This document shows positions 1-11,232 of a stretch of DNA of 13,816 bases, one piece after another (the stretch's first letter is position 1; the number at the start of each line of letters is the position of its first letter). The position numbers and the translations under genes are program-made. Source of the DNA: Podochytrium sp. JEL0797 (taxonomy: Eukaryota; Chytridiomycota; Chytridiomycetes; Chytridiales; Chytriomycetaceae); the NCBI GenBank assembly GCA_027596195.1, contig JADGJG010000708.1:1-13816 (forward strand), written 5' to 3'. A model generated the notes under the pieces. The model was not told the DNA's origin. It ran no database searches and worked only from the letters and a program-made list of their open reading frames with translations.

Positions 1-119
1 GGGGGGTGGGGGGGGGGGGGGGGCGGGGGGGGGGTGGGGGGGGGTGGGGGGGTGGGGGGGGTGGGGGGGGGGTGGGGGGGGGCGGGGGGGGGGGGGGCGG
101 CGCGGGGGGGGGGGGGGGG
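1..119. repeat. G-homopolymer-like tract
   Basis: Nearly uninterrupted guanine on the plus strand, broken only by single T or C residues and one short GCGGCGCG patch. There is no regular unit, and it does not match a TTAGGG-type telomere. Runs of four or more G throughout would allow G-quadruplex formation. It lies exactly at the window edge, so it could be a genuine poly-G/poly-C tract or a poorly resolved assembly or sequencing end. Confidence 0.8.
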
Positions 120-604
120 TATGGCTGGGAAAGTGTGGGGTGGGAGTGGGAATTAATGAGTGGGGTGATCATGAGGTGTTAGGTTGTTGTTGATTGTTGT
201 TTTATTTTCTTGCCCGCCAGTGGGTAAATTTTGAGGCCGAGTGTGTGCCGTTGTTTGGGGATTTTTTTTTGAATTTTTTTTGTTGGTTTTTGTATTTTTT
301 TTGTTTTTTTTTTGGCTTCTACTTCAAAGAATTAAAATAGTTTTCAAAGAGAATAATTAAGAGGGAAGGCGAGAGGGTCATTTAGAAATGTTGTTTTTTT
401 GCGTGATCGTTTCGGAGCCCCCATGTGTTTGGAAGGAAGAAAAATTTTTCGGTAAGCGGGGTGGCTGGGTTTGCGATCGTCTCGTTTTGCTCACACTTGC
501 AGGCACCTAGGGGCGACGGGTTCAGACACGGCATCTACTAGTACTCCGCTACTCCGACGCACACTCGCATCCACTCCTACACACTACGACTGCGACCGAT
601 AGCC
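120..604 (+). other. Non-coding 5' region upstream of the polyQ gene
   Basis: No convincing protein gene is seen here. The stretch is G/T-rich with several long T runs (about 261-312), then becomes C-rich from about 480 towards the start codon at 605. It should hold the promoter and leader of the downstream gene. A probable leader intron and a spliced upstream ORF are listed separately. The downstream reading frame is closed by an in-frame TAG at about 537, so translation of the main protein cannot start further upstream unless splicing removes that stop. Confidence 0.6.
452..502 (+). other. Probable 51-nt leader intron
   Basis: A donor GTAAGC at 452 is followed after 51 nt by a pyrimidine-rich acceptor ending TTGCAG at 502. 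The length and splice signals match the short introns elsewhere in the window. If removed, an ORF starting at ATG 423 runs across the junction for 43 codons and ends with TAG at 600-602, three nucleotides before the main start codon at 605. The upstream ORF would therefore be a candidate translational control element. Splicing here is a prediction from sequence signals only. Confidence 0.45.
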
Positions 605-3341
605 ATGTACAGCCAGCCGCACGGCGCACACTCTCTCACACGCAGCAGCGTGTCTTCATCCTCCGCAGGCACTGCACGCAGCGGCAGCACCGGTGCTTAT
701 GGCAGCATCAACATCAACCTGGTGAGTGAGAGTCCTCCCAAAGTTGTTAGACAAAAAAATGCTTTTTTCTGACGCCCGGCAGCCTCTTCCCGCCTCGCGC
801 GCCCACCGCCCGCACTCGCGCACCACCCATTCGCTGTCGCACGCCTCGCCCGCATCCTCGCTCCAGCCCATCCTCAAGGATGCGCTGCCCTACGCTCCGC
901 CAATCAAACAACTCGAACAAACAACATCGAATGCCACAACAGCAACTACCACCACCACCACCACTACAACAACCCTTAAAGTCAGCGTCAAACAGCGCAA
1001 CGGATCCGTCGCTACAATCACTACAACCCCGCAGAAAGTCACCCGCGGCTTCAGCTGCTCCGCCACACCTCACGACCCTGCGACACACGATCCGATCCGC
1101 AGAGATACCCCCGTGCGCCAGGACACATTCGAAGATCACAGGAATATGGTAACGAACTTTGTTTCAAAATCACAATGAGCGCATGCACGGAGATGAGGGT
1201 GGCGTCTTGACGTTTTTTTTCATCATGTCATGTGATGGTCCGCTCGTGTATGGGCTTGTGTCGGAACAAAACTCCGATCCTTCCCCCCTGCTATGCGCTC
1301 TGTTTTTGTTTTTTTTGTGTGGTGTCTTATGCATTGTTTTTACGCAGTCTCCGACCTCGGGCGGACATGCCGCCTTTGGGAGCAGCTATGCGAGCTCGAG
1401 AAACAGTTTTGCCGAAGTGGGTCCCTTTGGTAGTGGCGAAAGTCCCAACAACATACTTGTGAGTCAACATCTTGGGGTTGCGCTTTCATGCATTTTGGCA
1501 ATTCTGATTGAAACATGATCAATTTCTCCCTAAATTGGAATCAGGCAACCACGCGGCGGTTATACTCTTCGAATACGTCGTCGTCTTCGGCATCTTTGCA
1601 AACGTTTTTCGGAGTTGGGGAGGGACAGGCATTGAAGGAGCGGTTACGGAAGGAGCAGGAACTCAAAGAGCAACATTACCAGCAAATGATACTGTTGGAG
1701 CAACAGCAGCTGCGACAGCAGCATCAACGCATGTCCCAAAAAGACCTTCGATTTTCCGTCAATGATTCCGCCCCGGAAGCCAACGTGGGGTTCGCTGCTG
1801 GTGGCGGCAAGGCGAGCTTTGCTATTGCATTCGAAGAGGACGAGTGCAGCGATATCGAGGGTGGCGAGTCACATTCGGCACGCAAGTCTGGGAGCCGCGA
1901 GTTTCGAAAGACTGGAAATTCGATGCAATCTTCGGGGTCCTCGGATCACCACCTCCTCCAAACCAGCGGCGGTGCAGCGACTGGAGGCGTGCGGAGTCGA
2001 AAGCCGAGTCCCGCAGATATGCTCATGACGCCCGAGTCGAATTCCGAACATTCCCTCAAATCGAACGCACCCCCACCCACTGCCAAACGAACGTCCCCTT
2101 TGCTCACGCGGCGGACGTTTCCGTCCGCGCCGTACCTCCCTCTCTACAACCAACCCAAGACCATCTCGTCCATGAAATCACCCATCCCTGTTGCTACAAA
2201 ACTGCTTTTGAACCCGAACCCGAACTCGTCGTCGGCCGCTGACATTCCCGTCCTCTCGGCACATTCATCCCCTGCCCTACCGAATGCCGAATCGGACCCT
2301 CTTGCTCCACCCCCAATCCCCATCACGCGCACCGTGTCACATCAAACGTCGGCCGCAGATCGGGCGGGAGGCGCATGTGCGGGCGGTGGGGCGGGAGGGG
2401 AGAAAGTTGGGAAGAAGCATCAACCCCCCGAGTTGCAAGCGCCGTTGCATCAAACACCGACAGCGAATGCGACGAGTGAAGCGGATATCCAGGCTGCTGC
2501 GGCTGCGGCCCGTGCACGCGGGCAAAATCTCCCGCGAACGATTCCCGAGTTTTATAAACGGTTGCAGGATCTCAGGAGTCATAATATTCAGCAGTTGGTT
2601 GCGTTGAGGAGGCAGATTGCGTTGTTGAAGGCGGAGGTTGGAGTTCATGGGGTTGCTGGGGAAGGGGCTGGGAATGGGATTGAGTATTATGAGAGGGAAA
2701 TGGGGCGGGTTGTGGAGTTGGCGAGGCGGGATGAAGGGTATTTGGTGGAGTTTGGGAGGAGGGGGATGGGGATTGATGGTGAGTTTTTTTTTGTAGGGAG
2801 TGCGGGGGCTTATTTTTTTCTTTATCTGGGTGGCTCACTTGGCTAAACGATTTTTTTTGCGTGTGCCCGATTTTTTGTAGTCAACACGCTGTCTCTCCTG
2901 CTTTCGAACCTCCCGACTTTTGACCCCAACGAGCCCGTCAAAGGAACCCATGACGACGAATACCCCGCCACCCAAGACCACATTCGAAGGACCAAATCGT
3001 TTGCACACCTTTCGCAACACCCTGGCATGATGATGCATGGCCAACCACACCCTCAACAGCAACAACAACAGCAATACCCGCTCGTCAACACGCGGCCGCT
3101 CCAACGCACCATGTCGAGTCAACGGATGGCTGTTGAACCGCATGTGGCGCCTGCAGCTGCGGTTGGATATGCCGGGGTTCCGAGGACGAGGTCGCATGCG
3201 CGGGTTGTGGATTTGAATCAGCAGCAGTATCAACAGCAGCAACAACAGCCGCAGCAGGTGCAGAGGGATGATTTGCAGCAGGTTGAGTTTTTGAAGATGC
3301 AGTATAATACGCAGCGGGATCATCTTGTGGGTGCTCAGCAA

Positions 3342-3373
<32 letters not shown>

Positions 3374-3737
3374 AAATCCGCAGCAGGCGAGGGGGCATGT
3401 TGGTGTGGAGCCGCGGCGGGATTCTGAGAGGACGCAGGGTAGTGGTGGAGGTGGAGGGGAGGAGGGAGGGATTTATTCGACCGTGTCGCAGTTTTCTGGG
3501 GATGGAGCGAATGTGTCGTATCGGGATGATGATGACGATGAGGACGAGGAGGATGAAGACGAGGATAGTGAGGTTGTGTTGGAGTATTTTCGCGTTGAGT
3601 ATGTGGGTGGTGTTGGGGCGGGGGGGGAGGTTGGGTTGGGGGTTGTAGCGGGGTTGGAGGAGGGGGAGGAGGAGGGGGAGAGGAGGTCGGAGGGGGTAAT
3701 GGATGCGTTGGTTGTGGTTGTGGTGTGTGTCCCCTGA
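605..3737 (+). CDS. Disordered coiled-coil protein with polyglutamine and acidic tracts (unrecognised)
   Basis: Five exons are predicted: 605-721, 783-1148, 1348-1458, 1545-2778 and 2881-3737, giving 894 residues. The introns are 61, 199, 86 and 102 nt, with donors GTGAGT, GTAACG, GTGAGT and GTGAGT; all frames join cleanly. The N-terminal 200 residues are Ser/Thr/Pro-rich with a threonine run near residues 95-108. A Glu/Lys/Gln-rich coiled coil lies near 225-260 and a second helical segment with IPEFYKRLQDLR near 530-575. Polyglutamine runs sit near residue 668 and at 762-774, and an acidic Asp/Glu block near 826-840. The last about 50 residues are Gly/Val/Glu-rich, from G/T-rich DNA. An optional in-frame intron of 81 nt (3568-3648, GTGAGG to TAG) could remove part of this tail. 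I do not recognise the family. The make-up suggests a scaffold or regulatory protein, which is inference. Confidence 0.72.
3336..3374 (+). repeat. CAG/CAA tandem repeat encoding 13 glutamines
   Basis: Thirteen consecutive glutamine codons, mostly CAG with interspersed CAA, lie in the last exon of the polyQ gene. A shorter CAA/CAG run lies at about 3055-3075 and another near 3219-3255. Mostly pure CAG stretches are prone to length change, so this is a likely polymorphic site between isolates. Confidence 0.9.
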
Positions 3738-3880
3738 ATTTATTTTTTATGTTTGGAGCGGGGAAGGGGTGGGGTTGTAGAACTTTTTTTTGGTTGGGAG
3801 GTGGGGGTCGGTTGGGATATATTTTTTTGTAATGTGTGTGAGTGAAAAAAAAGGCAATTCATTTTTAAGTTTGAAGGTAT

Positions 3881-3896
3881 TTTTTTAATTAAAAAA
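3881..3896. repeat. 16-bp perfect AT palindrome in convergent 3' region
   Basis: Six T, AATT, six A: a perfect inverted repeat between two convergent genes. It could sit within overlapping 3' ends and help transcript termination on both strands. Such A/T palindromes can also arise by chance in AT-rich spacers. Confidence 0.6.
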
Positions 3897-3955
3897 GTAC
3901 CAAAAAAGAGAGAATTAGTTTTGAAACGGTTTTAAGGGTGGGCAGAAACGTCAAC

Positions 3956-4004
3956 GCAGCAGATTCAACGCGAAACAACACCACCATGATGATGGATCTG
4001 CTGC
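3956..4004. repeat. 9-bp inverted repeat with 31-nt loop
   Basis: GCAGCAGAT at 3956-3964 is the exact reverse complement of ATCTGCTGC at 3996-4004. The loop itself contains a nested CCAT/ATGG stem. It lies in the 331-nt convergent spacer (3738-4068) between the stop codons of the polyQ gene and the membrane-anchored gene. The rest of this spacer is T- and G-rich and contains no gene I can support. Confidence 0.6.
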
Positions 4005-4022
4005 AGAAAAAGGGAAAAGGAT

Positions 4023-4028
4023 TTTATT
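4023..4028 (-). terminator. Possible AATAAA polyadenylation signal for the 4069-5728 gene
   Basis: Minus-strand AATAAA lies about 40 nt downstream of the TAA stop at 4069-4071, inside an A/T-rich stretch. Position and sequence fit a cleavage and polyadenylation signal. The motif is short and the region is AT-rich, so chance occurrence is possible. Confidence 0.4.
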
Positions 4029-4068
4029 TTATTTTTTAAAAAACGAACGACCTCTAAAATGGCCTTTT

Positions 4069-5728
4069 TTAATGAAAGAACGACTTCATAACCTGCTCAT
4101 CCACCCTCACAGCCCCAAACCGCAACGAATCCTTGACCCGATTCTCAAACACCATCCTCCCCACATCGACCCCATCCATCCCTCCCACAAACTCAAGCCC
4201 AAACGCCTCACGCTCTTGTTCCACTGAAACCGTCATTTTCGAATGTCCTGCCGACAAATCCACAATCGACTCGAGCGTCACCAACGAGACTTTCTCGAAC
4301 CATGATTTGTGGTCGCTCGGAAGGCGGGGTCGCAAGGACGTGGCATCGGCATCGTGTTGAATTGATGGAGGACTTGGTATGAAATTGGATCGAGGTCGGA
4401 CAATTGTTGTTGTGTTGTTGTGGTCGTGCCACGAACTCAGGAGAATGAATCGATCGCCTGCCTGCAGACCCGCTGACGACATTTGAGCAATCGCAGACCG
4501 TAGGTGTGGTGTGTCTGGGGAGATGGGCGTGAATGTGTCCACGGAGGATGTGTACAGGAGGAATGTGTTGGGGTCTGAGGTGGTTTCGGCGGTTGGGGAA
4601 GGGGGTTCGTTGACGAGGGTTTTGGTGGAATCGCGTTTCTGTTGCGCGATGGCTTCGTGCATGAGTTCGGTGAGTTCGGTGGCGGCGTCTGAGACTTTGT
4701 TTTCCAGGATGGAAATCAGCACGTTGCAGATTCGTTCGCGGACCCAAAAGTGTTGGATTTGGTGAGAAAATTCGTCCAGATTGGAGGAGTTGATGAGAGT
4801 CGGTATTTTGGTCTCGTTGTCTGGGAACGCGGAATGAATGAGAGTGACTGCTCGCGAGAGATTCGTGGAAATGACGTGGTTTGCAATCGCCAAATCGGTG
4901 AATTCGTCTGACTGCGAAAAGTCTGTCTGCTCGCAGGCCTTGTGGTTGATGATTTGGATGTTGCAGAGCAGATTTGGGAGCTTTTGCATGCAGAAAGAGG
5001 AAGCCTTGGCAAAGTCGGACGCAAAGGCCAAGTCCGTGAATGCAAACACGCTCGAGCGGATCACTTTCATCTGGAGGAAACAGTGTTATAAATAACAACA
5101 CCATCTGAACGAGAAGAGAAATACCTGAATCTTGGAAATGGACACGCCTCCCCCGTCGATGGTAACCAAATATCGAATCGCTTCGATAAAGTTGCACACA
5201 TCCTGCGGCTTCACTCCCGCCACTATCCCCGCCACCCCCACATCCTTTAACACTTGGTCCAGATCGTGTGCAGAAAAGCCTGTGCTCAACGGCTTCAAAT
5301 TGCATCTCACATCACGAGGAATTGGGTGGTCCTCGACCACTTGGCCCCCAAACTCATCAAACGGAATGGAGAATTTGCGCTTGCGCATCCCATTCGAGTC
5401 CTTGAACTTGTTGGAGTATTCTCGCGATTCGAGAAGATCTGGAAACATGGCCTGGTCGTAATCTCCACTACCCGTGGGAGGGGTGATCGGAGATCCAATC
5501 TTCAAGGCGCTCTTGAGGAGACGACGGTTCTTGTACGAGTCAATGCCAATGAAGAAGATGAGGAGGTAGACGGGCGAGCCCCTACGGAGATAGGGATGGT
5601 CAGTTTGAGTTCACCGAAAAGCCCACCAAAATCGCTCACATTACGCCAATCACATATAGCACGAGCGCGAGCACCAGAGACTGCGACATGGCAGCCGACG
5701 GGTCACTTTGTGGGTCCGGTGGAGTCAT
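4069..5728 (-). CDS. Membrane-anchored member of an unrecognised paralogue family
   Basis: Exons are 5728-5640, 5581-5125 and 5070-4069 (515 residues), with introns of 58 nt (GTGAGC to TAG) and 54 nt (GTATTT to CAG). The first ATG at 5728 is in frame with a second at 5689, 13 codons later; either may be used. Residues 17-43 are strongly hydrophobic (SLVLALVLYVIG, then VYLLIFFIGI) and are followed by basic SYKNRR, fitting an N-terminal signal anchor. The rest is soluble in character and is clearly homologous to the product of 11704-13451: FTDLAF near the second intron, C-x-QKLPNLLCNIQ-x-IN, KRDS-x-x-TLVN, a SAIAQM block leading to LLSSWH, and a C-terminal ENRVKDSLRFGAVR. The phase-0 second intron falls at the homologous point in both genes. 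Function is unknown; no catalytic motif is visible. Confidence 0.85.
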
Positions 5729-5832
5729 GCCAAAAGGGGTGTCTGTTTGTGTGAATTTCAATTTTTTTTTCGATCTCGTGGATCTTCTCCCCTTCGCACG
5801 TAGCTACGAAGTACTGTAATGTAATATACGAC

Positions 5833-5838
5833 TTTATT
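5833..5838 (-). terminator. Possible AATAAA polyadenylation signal for RPS9
   Basis: Minus-strand AATAAA lies 65 nt downstream of the RPS9 stop codon, in the 174-nt spacer before the next minus-strand start (5728). The same spacer must also carry the promoter of the membrane-anchored gene, so the two functions are packed tightly together. Confidence 0.45.
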
Positions 5839-5902
5839 TCCAATGTCATCTTGCCCAAACATGCCGGCAAACAAAAAGAAACACGATGGAATGATTTCAA
5901 AT

Positions 5903-6871
5903 TTATTCCTCGTCCTCGGCCTCCTCAGCGTCACCAGCCTCGGCAGCAGCCTTGGCTCTCTTGCGCGAGCAACGACCGGGGCGACCACCACCGTAGGGAG
6001 AGGTGAGGGAGAAGTCGATGTGCTTCTGGGAGTCGAGACGAACAATGAACGAGGGAACGTCCACAATCTGCTTTCCAACACTAAGAGACACAAGTCAATA
6101 AAAGGGCAGTGAGAAAAGACAGCCATAAAAATCAAACGAACCGGATGTGTCTCTGCTTGATCAAAACACGGGCGTGGTGGATAGACTTGGCAAGACCGAG
6201 CTTGAAGACCTGAGTCTGGAGACGACGCTCAAGGAAATCCTCAATCTTGAGTCCCAAAACGTAATCCAACTTGGCCTTGTCCTCGTCCAACACTCCGATA
6301 CGAATCAAACGTCTAATGAGTGCGTTTCCCTCAAACAAACGGCGGGGGTCCTTCTCGGCTCTCATGAGCAAGTCACGGGCAGCACGACGGATCTTGGAAA
6401 GGGTGAGACCGACACGGTAAATCTCGCGCTTGTTCTTGAGACCGTATTCTCCGGCGAGCTTCAACTCGGCGTCGAGACGGGCGGACTCGTAAGGACGCTT
6501 GGGGACTTTGGCACTAGAAGGGAATCAATGGGGGTTAGAATTGTCGTCTGACCTTTCGTCGACATAGTGCATGCGAAATGATGGATCCCCGTCCGATGTT
6601 GCTTCCCATTGGTTTTTCGTATCCACAAAGGAACTAATACACGCAACAAGTTACAAGCACGCGGACAGGGCATTTGCGCCGTGAATCACTGCGTAGATCT
6701 TATAGGTCGAAAGGTATGGAAAACGAAATGGTGTAGTTACGAACGTCTTGGATCCGTTGATGACAGGCATGCTGGAAATGGAGAACTACGTTAGCAACTC
6801 GATTCGTGAAGCATTCGAGGAGGAGAGAGGACGCAGAGTAGGCCCCGAGTCGGATTCAGTACGCACGGCAT
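5903..6871 (-). CDS. RPS9: 40S ribosomal protein uS4 (S9)
   Basis: Component of the small cytosolic ribosomal subunit, bound to 18S rRNA and needed for accurate decoding. Hallmarks are visible: [20 protein letters not shown], the S4 RNA-binding core with [33 protein letters not shown] and [13 protein letters not shown], then [25 protein letters not shown] and an acidic tail. Exons are 6871-6867 (only ATGCC), 6771-6745, 6513-6142 and 6080-5903, giving 193 residues (fungal and animal homologues are about 190-197). Introns are 95, 231 and 61 nt. The last two use donor GTTCGT. The second junction was chosen because it restores S-K-T followed by KVPKRPYE at the spacing of yeast Rps9. The five-base first exon is supported by GTGCGT and TTTCCAG signals, but translation could instead start at ATG 6770, giving 191 residues. 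The protein looks intact. Confidence 0.96.
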
Positions 6872-7286
6872 GTCGCATAACATCGCAACCAGCCATCAAG
6901 GCCGTCCAAAGCCATCCGATGCCGCAGAGACCACGACACCGAGCACGAATCAAGCAGGAGAGCAGCAATATGGCCATCGTAAGGGGTGCCGGTGCATTGG
7001 GCGGTGGGGATGGGGTGGGCAATGGGTGAGGCGGGTTCGATCACGCACTTTTCGAATAAGAAAAAAGGAGGCTGGCCTCTGGCCGGCCCCTGCCCAAACT
7101 CTCTCAAATTCTCGGGATATCTAGCCACCTGCCATTCCCTTCTCCTCCCAACGGGACGATTAGAACCAAAGAACAAGGGACACACTCTTTCTTTGTGTGT
7201 TTCAACGAATTTTCGGTACTCTGATTTCCCTGTCTTCTTTTCCCTTTTAAATGAGCAAGCATATAAACATTGGAATTGGTATATTA
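6872..7286. other. Spacer between RPS9 start and next minus-strand gene
   Basis: These 415 nt hold the RPS9 promoter and leader plus the 3' end of the 7287-8881 gene. I see no tRNA, conserved ORF or repeat that I can support. Long reading frames across it on the plus strand lack any family signal and continue antisense into coding exons. There is no clear TATA element at the expected distance from RPS9. Confidence 0.5.
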
Positions 7287-8881
7287 TTAATTTTCTTCCC
7301 TTTCGTCTTCCTCATCCTTCAACACGTTCAAATCCAACGACGCCATCACCTTCTCATCCCCCAAAAACGCATACACGAGTTCGAGCAGAGTCTTTTTCGA
7401 TTCCACAATGTCCTTTTCGGAGTCGGAACCTTCCCTTGGGGCGCGTTTTTTGGACTGGGCCGCACTGGCCGCCGGGGTTGACGAAGACCCATTCTCCTTC
7501 TTTTTCTTGTTGGATTTCTTCTTGGGCGCCACGAGATCATGTGCGGGGATCGTAAAGTGGTGGGATTTGGTGGTGGGGCTTTCCGTTCTGGTAGCGACGA
7601 CGCGAGGGCGTGGGTTTGTAGGGGAGGAGGATTCGAGGAATTGGTTTTGCGTTCCTTCGGGGCCGTTTTTGCGTTGGGGTTTTGTGAGTGGGGATGGGGG
7701 GCGAGATGATGCGGTTTTGGTGGGGGATGGGGAGCGAGATGCGGCGGGTTTGATGGGGTATGGAGTACGGGTGGGTTTTGTGTGGATGGTCGTTCGGAGC
7801 GGGGATGGTGGGTGTGTGGGTTGGATGGGGAAGTTGACTTGAATGGATTCGTCGACTTGGAGCTTGGGGACTGGGATTGTAACGAGTTAGAATCACAACG
7901 CGTGGAAAACGACCAATAAGAAATACGCACACTTCCAATTCTCCACGACGGGATTCTCTTTACGAATCCATTGACGGTGGAGCGCGCGACGGCCCTTTTG
8001 CAGAACAGCATCCGATTCGGTTCCAGAGTTCTCATTGTCGCGTTCCGCCTCATCCACTTCCGAATCCTCCGTCAAACAGTCGTCCGTCTCGGTCGCCGTG
8101 TCCACCATGACAACACGCTCGTTCGAGCCGCGTATCTCCAACGTCCTCCCGCGCGTAATTCCTGCTGCTGCTGCTACAGCGGGAACGGCCTTTGCGCGAC
8201 TATGCACCTTATGTTTCTTGTTTTTCTTGGCCTCGATGACTCCACGCGACGGAACGTGTTCCTCGTGGCCCCACCAGTCGGGATACACCGAGTATGGCAC
8301 CACGAGTTCGTGCATCTCGTCGCTGCGGGCCACGCGTTCGCGACGCACCAGTTCGCGTTCGATGAGGGCGATTTCGCGGGCAATAAGGGCGTCGTCGTCG
8401 TTGTCGGAGAAGGACACGCTCTTTGCGCGGCGGGCGGGGGCTTTTGTTGGGGATGGGGAGCGGAGGGGTTTCGAGAGGGAGGCGGATGAGTGACGGTGCG
8501 AGGCGACTGGCTGGGGAAGACGCGAGGGGCGGCGTTCCTGTGGGTTTGGAAGCAAAGCGGCAAAAAGCGTCAAAATTCGGACGAAGCTGTCAAAGTGAAA
8601 TAAAACACCTCGGCGAGAAGCGGCACCGCGCGAAGGGCAGTTCGGCGAGAACCCGAGCCAGAAATAAAGGTGGCTTTGGAGGTTGGGCTTGCGTGAACCG
8701 GGTTGGTGGTGGTGTGCACGGCCTTCGCTGGCTTCGTGAAGGTGGTCGTGTCGAAGGCGTTGTGCGTGCGCTGCCGCCGTGGAACGTTGCGTGGTGCAAA
8801 AGAAGAAGATGAAGTGGGGATCGTGCGCGCAGCGAGTCGCAGTGCGCGTGTGAGGCGTTCGTGGTGTTCAAAATCGCTCAT
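7287..8881 (-). CDS. Basic disordered protein with repeated SP-x-K type sites (unrecognised)
   Basis: Exons are 8881-8609, 8537-7931 and 7870-7287 (487 residues), with introns of 71 nt (GTGTTT to CAG) and 60 nt (GTGCGT to CAG, with a TTCTAAC branch-like site). Frames join exactly. The start has an A at -3 and lies only 37 nt after the stop of the upstream peptidase gene. The N-terminal third is Arg/Ser/Thr-rich. A charged helix (ALIAREIALIERELVRRERV) spans about residues 142-161, followed by YPDWWGH at 176-182. The third exon is Pro/Lys/Ser-rich with SPSPTK, SPLTK and SPTTK, plus another SPSPTK in exon 2, resembling sites for proline-directed kinases. A KKKSNKKKKENG stretch could be a nuclear localisation signal. 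The C-terminus has a helix (KKTLLELVYAFLGD) and an acidic end. I do not recognise the family; nuclear location is inference. Confidence 0.75.
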
Positions 8882-8918
8882 GTTTTTTTGTGGTGGTCTT
8901 TTGTTTGAGAACACCCTA

Positions 8919-10703
8919 CTACCCCTTCAAAAACTTCCCGAGATTCTTCTCCACAGCAAACACCTTCAACGCGTGTCCCAACGCCTTCAGATTCTGGTCC
9001 AAAATGATCCCTCCAGGCCCACGCAGTTTCTCCACCGTATCCTCCGGCTGGTGATAGTTAGGATCCAACACCATCCCGGCGACTCCACCAAACAGCTCCG
9101 CTTGCTCCAATGTTTTAATTTCGTCTTCTCCCGTGATGACTCCGCCCGCTGGGATCCCTCGCGCCATGAACGCGGCAAAATCGCTTCGTCCGTTGAACTT
9201 GAAAGGCACCGTGGGGAGACCCTTGTGTTCAAAATACGCCTCAAACACGGATTGGATCGCAATCGCTGGTCCACGGATTCGTTCGTCCTCCACGCTGCGG
9301 CCATCCCAGATCCCGCGCACGTAGTTTGGGCTCGCAATCATATCAGTGTCAATGTTGAGCTTGTAGTGCGAGAGGAGGGTTGGGTCGTTTTTGAAGAGGT
9401 TCTCGACGTGGTAAATCGAGCCAAGCAGGCCGATTTCTTCCGCTGTCCACCATGCGAATCGAATTTTCTGTGTTTTGCGACAGAAATGAAAAGTTAGCAT
9501 CGCGTCGCGCTCCAAGCTGCTCCCAGGGGGTGATTTCTGAGCGATCCACTCAATAGAAAATTTCCCAAAACGGGGCTCGGCTCTCATCACGAACCTGCAT
9601 ACTCTTGCCCGCAAATCCTTTACTCTGCGCATACGCCACAGCCAACTCCAGAGTCGCCATCGCACCGCTGCCATCATCATTCACCCCCGGTCCAGCACGC
9701 ACACTGTCGAGATGGCATCCAAAAACGACAATCGAGTCGTTCTTGCCCTGGAACCATCCACGCGGCTCAACGCGTGGCTCGGCCAACACGTTCCAGACTG
9801 CGACGGATTTCCACTGGGTCGTGGCCGAGAGGGAAATGACAGTCGACGTGGGGTTGTCCATGAGCTGGAGGGATGTCTTCCAGCTAAGGGATTGCGAGAG
9901 CGAGAGAATGGGGACGCTGGAAAAAAGCGTTTGCTGTTGCGGTGTGCACGTGCGCGGGAGGCGGCCGGACGGGGCGAGGGAGTTTGGGTAGCCTTGGGCG
10001 GTGGGGTTTGCGGCGAGGAGGATTCCCTTTGCGCCGGATTGGATGGCGAAGGCAACGCGGGCGCAGAGGGACGTGTCGCACGCAGGGGTGGTGGGGATGG
10101 AGGTTTGTTGATGGATGAGGGCGACGAAGGGGCCGGTGGTTTGCGGAGCAGAGCATCCGTTGACAGAGATGAGTGGCGTATTTGTTAGAGAGCCACTGCC
10201 ACTGAAAGTCGATGTCATGAAGTCGAGGCGTGGCGTGAAGGACGTGTTGTGGAAAGCGAGCTTGGGTGGACTCGCGTCAACCTGATCCCATACTTGCAGT
10301 TCTTCAGTCCAGACCTGGGTCAGGGAGGGATGGGAGTCGGTTATTAAGGTGTCCGAATGCTGTCGAGTCACAAAAAATACAGTACGTTGAGGTCCGTATT
10401 GTTGCGCAACGTCTCGACCACATAGTCCACGCTCGCCCTGTGTCCCGTGCCAGCAACGGACCTGGTTCCGCCGTTCGCAGCGGCAATGGCTTCGAGCTGC
10501 GCCAGATGGGCCACGACGCGCGCCGAAGAGACGGGCAGTGCCTGGATCGACTGCGACAGCACCGCAGCAACGGCAAACACAAATAGAACAACCGCAGAGA
10601 AGAGCGCAACCGATGTCCACTTGCGGATTCGTGTCGTGCGCGTGGTGGCGCTTTCGGGGTCGGCGTTCGGGAGAAGTGGCGTGCGCGCGTCTTCGAATGG
10701 CAT
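8919..10703 (-). CDS. M28 family zinc aminopeptidase with PA domain, membrane-anchored
   Basis: Exons are 10703-10386, 10314-9595 and 9467-8919 (528 residues), with introns of 71 nt (GTACTG to CAG) and 127 nt (GTTCGT to CAG). It should remove N-terminal amino acids from peptides using two zinc ions, in the vacuole/secretory lumen or outside the cell. Residues 30-50 form one hydrophobic helix after a basic TTRTTRIRK segment, fitting a type II anchor. A protease-associated domain lies near 145-240. The metal and catalytic set is complete: H307 and D309 in CHLDSV, the Asp pair in GPGVNDDGSG (318-323), E356-E357 in WWTAEEIGLLGS, D388 in TDMIASPNY, and H485 in DPNYHQPEDT. The GRSDFAAF and GIPAGG blocks are typical of the family. 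The two cysteines often seen around the last His are Asn483 and Glu488 here. Length and order match secreted and vacuolar fungal M28 enzymes. Confidence 0.93.
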
Positions 10704-10857
10704 TTTTGGGAAAGCGGAGATGCGGAAAGATCCGGCCAATCCGATTCTTCTTCTTTCTTCATCCTTTCACGCTCATTTGTACAAGTTTTATTCGCGCTGC
10801 ATAAGGAAACATGGAAATAGAATTCAAACCCTGTGCTGCCCTTTCTCTTCGCTCTCC
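10704..10857. other. Short spacer upstream of the aminopeptidase gene
   Basis: These 154 nt separate the predicted end of the small CHPA-repeat gene from the aminopeptidase start. They are A/G-rich on the minus strand just before the start codon and include a GAATAAAAC element about 90 nt upstream of it, which could serve the promoter of one gene or the 3' end of the other. No ORF of interest is seen. Confidence 0.4.
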
Positions 10858-11232
10858 TTACTGGGCTGTTCCTCTGTTGACCATTTCACGCCCAAGCGAT
10901 GGATAGTACCTGCCACAAAGTGGTTTCAACTCTTCTTAGCCCAATGCATCAGATGAAGCAAAAACTCACAAGATTTCCGACGGAGGTGGCGCGGTTGCCA
11001 ACGCAACAACCGGAGCAGCCGTCAGAACTTGAACCTTCTCATCGCCTTCATGGAACCCATTGATTTGGGCTCTGGCAACCGCCGGATGGCAGAAATCGAT
11101 CGATTGCATGAACGTGGCGCGGTTTTCGAGGGCTTCCTCTTCCGCGTTGTACAAATGGTTGATTTGGGAACGTGCGATGGCCGGGTGACAGTGGTCAATG
11201 GTGTGGTTGAATCGTTTGGTGGGAAGTGGCAT
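10858..11232 (-). CDS. Small protein with duplicated CHPA-x-AR-x-QIN motif (unrecognised)
   Basis: The predicted exons are 11232-10970 and 10909-10858 (104 residues), joined across a 60-nt intron with donor GTGAGT and acceptor GGCAG. Without splicing, translation would stop at the TGA at 10966-10968, giving 88 residues. Two copies of an 18-residue unit, F-x-x-T/S-I-D-x-C-H-P-A-I/V-A-R-S/A-Q-I-N, begin at residues 8 and 41 and match at 12 of 18 positions. Codons for the matching residues differ mostly at third positions, which argues for an old duplication held by protein selection. An open frame continues 5' of ATG 11232 for 78 codons without another ATG, and a TTTCTCACAG acceptor-like site lies near 11360. 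A further upstream coding exon is therefore possible. No known family is recognised, and no function is proposed. Confidence 0.5.
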